From Pseudomonadota bacterium (GTDB taxonomy: Bacteria > Pseudomonadota > Gammaproteobacteria > GCA-001735895), in assembly GCA_022545625.1 (NCBI GenBank), contig JACZQS010000082.1, forward strand, positions 1 through 8,621: a DNA stretch of 8,621 bases, in the 5' to 3' direction. Made by a program: the position numbers and the translations under genes. A model generated the notes under the pieces. The model saw only the letters and a program-made list of their open reading frames with translations, was not told the DNA's origin and made no database searches. Every line of letters starts with the position of its first letter. Position 1 is the stretch's first letter. Below are positions 7,074 to 8,621 of the stretch, piece after piece.

Positions 7074-7734
7074 CATCGACCCCGCTGAGTCGACCGTTGT
7101 GCAATAGTACCGAGCGATCCATAAATGCCGCCATATCACGGCTGTGGGTTACCATCAGCAAGCTGCATCCGGCATTTTTAACCAGTTCACTGAATAGTGA
7201 CATGACCTCCCGGCTGGACTGTTCATCGAGGTTACCGGTAGGCTCATCGGCCAGTACCAGGCGGGGCTTATGCAGCAGGGATCGGGCGATTGCAACGCGT
7301 TGCTGCTGTCCGCGCGATAACTGATACGGGAATTTTTTCAACTGCGCGCCCAGTCCCAGTTGCTGTATCAACTGGATTTCGAAATCAGCATCGAAACGCC
7401 CGCACAAGGCAGCCTGGAAACGAATATTGTCGGCAACAGTCAAGGTGGTAATTAAATGGAACTGCTGAAACACCAGGCTCACCTGCTGCCTTCGCATTTC
7501 TGCCAGCGCTGACTCGTTCAAGCTGCCGAGTTTCCGGCTATCGATCTCGATCTCACCACTATCCGGCCTGTCCAGCCCGGCGATTAAATGTAGCAAGGTA
7601 CTCTTACCGCTACCGCTTTCCCCGAGCAATGCAACCGAAGTAGCGGTATTCATTTCAAAATCGAGCCCATCCAGTACCTGGACCACACCCTCCGGTTGGG
7701 CGAAAGACTTGCTCAGTTTGGAGATCGATAACAT
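7057..7734 (-). CDS. ABC transporter ATP-binding protein, LolD/MacB type (AttE-like)
   Basis: A 225-residue cytoplasmic ATPase that drives the downstream permease. All nucleotide-binding motifs are intact: Walker A GESGSGKST at 38-46, Q-loop FQQFHL at 89-94, signature LSRGQ at 139-143, Walker B LVLADEP at 159-165 followed by TGNLDE, and the H-loop His197 in VTHS. The ADEPTGNLD sequence and the short length are typical of the LolD/MacB/FtsE subfamily, which partners FtsX-type permeases. It is the first gene of the operon; its end overlaps the permease start. The ATG at 7734 has no strong Shine-Dalgarno, but it is the only good start and gives the usual family N-terminus (MLSISKLSKSF). The set ATPase, permease, AttH-like protein matches the AttEFGH systems annotated in several proteobacteria. 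The transported substrate cannot be read from the sequence. Confidence 0.92.
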   Translation of the reverse strand: MLSISKLSKSFAQPEGVVQVLDGLDFEMNTATSVALLGESGSGKSTLLHLIAGLDRPDSGEIEIDSRKLGSLNESALAEMRRQQVSLVFQQFHLITTLTVADNIRFQAALCGRFDADFEIQLIQQLGLGAQLKKFPYQLSRGQQQRVAIARSLLHKPRLVLADEPTGNLDEQSSREVMSLFSELVKNAGCSLLMVTHSRDMAAFMDRSVLLHNGRLSGVDDATER

Positions 7735-7740
7735 GGCATG

Positions 7741-7769
7741 ATCGTAGCGATAATGGGGTCGGCAGGCAA
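7741..7769 (-). promoter_or_regulatory. Possible promoter of the ABC operon
   Basis: On the minus strand, TTGCCT (7769-7764) and TACGAT (7746-7741) are 17 bp apart, each 4/6 to sigma70 consensus. Transcription would begin almost at the ATG at 7734, so the ATPase mRNA would be close to leaderless, which would fit the lack of a Shine-Dalgarno. This is a weak call. Confidence 0.25.
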
Positions 7770-7804
7770 TGGCCTGAGTTGGTGTCTAACAGTTTCTCCC
7801 TAAA

Positions 7805-7843
7805 AGATTCCGGGTCGCCGGATCGCTGCTTTCGCAGGAAAGC
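7805..7843. repeat. REP-like palindromic repeat in the divergent intergenic region
   Basis: AGATTCCGG then GTCG then CCGGA (7805-7822) is the same motif frame as the repeat at 3378 (AGATTCCGG, 8 nt, CCGGA) in the same orientation. It is followed by a perfect 6-bp stem GCTTTC / GAAAGC at 7828-7833 and 7838-7843 with loop GCAG. A member of a dispersed intergenic palindrome family is the best reading. It sits between two divergent genes, so a terminator role is unlikely. Confidence 0.45.
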
Positions 7844-7877
7844 TGTGAGTGGTACTTTGAATATACACCAGCTCCAC

Positions 7878-7905
7878 TTCAACTTGCCGACTTAACCGCT
7901 ATAAT
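7878..7905 (+). promoter_or_regulatory. Promoter of the alpha-hydroxy-acid oxidase gene
   Basis: A perfect -10 box TATAAT is at 7900-7905, followed by a GC-rich discriminator (GCGCGC). The -35 is weak: TTCAAC at 7878-7883 with a 16-bp spacer is the best candidate. A start near 7912 leaves a leader of about 27 nt. A perfect -10 with a poor -35 could mean an activator is needed, but no operator palindrome is evident. Confidence 0.5.
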
Positions 7906-7938
7906 GCGCGCAGCCTGACTCTATATGAGAACCCGTTC

Positions 7939-8621
7939 ATGACAGCTATTTGTGAAATCAAGGACTTACAAAAGCTCGCTCGCTCGCGGGTACCTCGTAT
8001 GTTTTACGAATATGCCGATTCGGGTTCCTGGAGTGAATCCACTTATCGCGAAAATGAAAGCGATTTTAACAATGTTAAACTTCGCCAGCGCGTAGCAGTG
8101 GATATCACCGAGCGTTCACTTGAAACGACCATGATCGGGCAAACGGTAAAAATGCCGGTTGCACTTGCACCGGTCGGACTTACCGGTATGCAACATGCGG
8201 ATGGCGAGATAAAAGCAGCGCGAGCGGCGGAGAAATTTGGCGTACCCTTTACCCTGTCGACGATGAGCATCTGCTCGATTGAAGATGTCGCCAAACATAC
8301 CAGCAAACCATTCTGGTTTCAGTTGTACGTGATGCGCGACCGTGAATTTATAGGACGTCTAATCGACCGCGCCAGAGATGCCGGCTGCAGCGCTTTAATG
8401 TTAACCCTCGACCTGCAAATTCTCGGTCAGCGCCACAAGGATATCCGCAACGGCCTCAGCGCACCGCCCCAATTTACTCTCAACGCCATGTTGCAGGTAC
8501 TCAGCCGTCCGCGTTGGTGCCTTAATATGCTGGGTACGCGTCGGCATAGTTTCGGCAATATTGTCGGCCATGCCAAAGGGGTCGGTAACTTGTCATCGTT
8601 ATCGTCCTGGACTGCGGAACA
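7939..8621 (+). CDS. FMN-dependent alpha-hydroxy-acid oxidase/dehydrogenase (LldD family), 3' end cut by window
   Basis: The first ~227 residues of an LldD/glycolate-oxidase-type flavoenzyme, which oxidises (S)-2-hydroxy acids such as L-lactate to 2-oxo acids; bacterial LldD passes electrons to the respiratory chain. Visible features are the N-terminal helix with PRMFYEYADSGSW (Tyr25 aligns with the substrate-binding Tyr24 of spinach glycolate oxidase), the FMN strand VALAPVGLTGMQHADGE, TLSTMSICSIEDVA, the strand WFQLYV, and LTLDLQILGQRHKDIRNGL before the variable loop 4 region. The FMN-binding Lys and active-site His/Arg motifs lie beyond the window. The frame is open to the last base, so the gene is truncated by the window, not broken. 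The ATG at 7939 is the natural start. Only a weak GAGA 5' of it serves as ribosome binding site. It is transcribed divergently from the ABC operon, with no evident functional link. L-lactate is the likeliest substrate but is not proven. Confidence 0.88.
   Translation, partial: MTAICEIKDLQKLARSRVPRMFYEYADSGSWSESTYRENESDFNNVKLRQRVAVDITERSLETTMIGQTVKMPVALAPVGLTGMQHADGEIKAARAAEKFGVPFTLSTMSICSIEDVAKHTSKPFWFQLYVMRDREFIGRLIDRARDAGCSALMLTLDLQILGQRHKDIRNGLSAPPQFTLNAMLQVLSRPRWCLNMLGTRRHSFGNIVGHAKGVGNLSSLSSWTAE

Noticed and set aside
7925..7942. Five-codon leader peptide (MRTRS) whose stop overlaps the LldD-family start as ATGA
   Set aside because: No ribosome binding site, no regulatory amino-acid run, and such overlaps are common by chance.

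Overview
The window looks like chromosomal DNA from a Gram-negative bacterium, most likely a gammaproteobacterium. This rests on a Sec-exported patatin with a beta-strand-rich C-terminus, an AttEFGH/Lol-type ABC export operon with a secreted lipocalin-like partner, and an LldD-type flavoprotein. The base composition is moderate (a little over half G+C by eye). The taxon is an inference; no rRNA or other marker gene is present.

Layout. (1) Positions 1-2813, + strand: one large exported patatin-like phospholipase, about 926 residues. It is split into two frames by an extra G in a six-G run at 532-537, and its true start is probably just outside the window. (2) Positions 2814-3325, + strand: a promoter and ribosome binding site lead into the 5' half of a DoxX-family membrane protein. 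It is frameshifted at a G run and then breaks off. A few bases later the 3' end of an unrelated TPR protein begins, also frameshifted at a G run. (3) Positions 3326-3460: a short convergent intergenic stretch with a hairpin and three degenerate ~24-nt tandem units. (4) Positions 3460-7734, - strand: an intact, tightly overlapping three-gene operon, read as ABC ATPase, ten-TM FtsX/MacB-type permease, then secreted lipocalin-like AttH/CrtC-family protein. (5) Positions 7735-7938: a divergent intergenic region with another hairpin repeat and a clear sigma70 -10 box. (6) Positions 7939-8621, + strand: an FMN-dependent alpha-hydroxy-acid oxidase (LldD family), cut by the window end.

The minus-strand operon is the functional core. 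The ATPase should power a mechanotransmission-type permease that acts on an envelope lipid or lipoprotein-like substrate, with the AttH-like protein as its periplasmic partner. The + strand left third differs: all three reading frames there are broken, and each break is repaired by adding or removing one G in a G run. That points to sequencing or assembly error, or to very recent mutation. The DoxX/TPR junction cannot be explained by a one-base error and implies a real deletion or a misjoin. I found no CRISPR array, RNA gene, insertion sequence or clearly new defence or mobile system.
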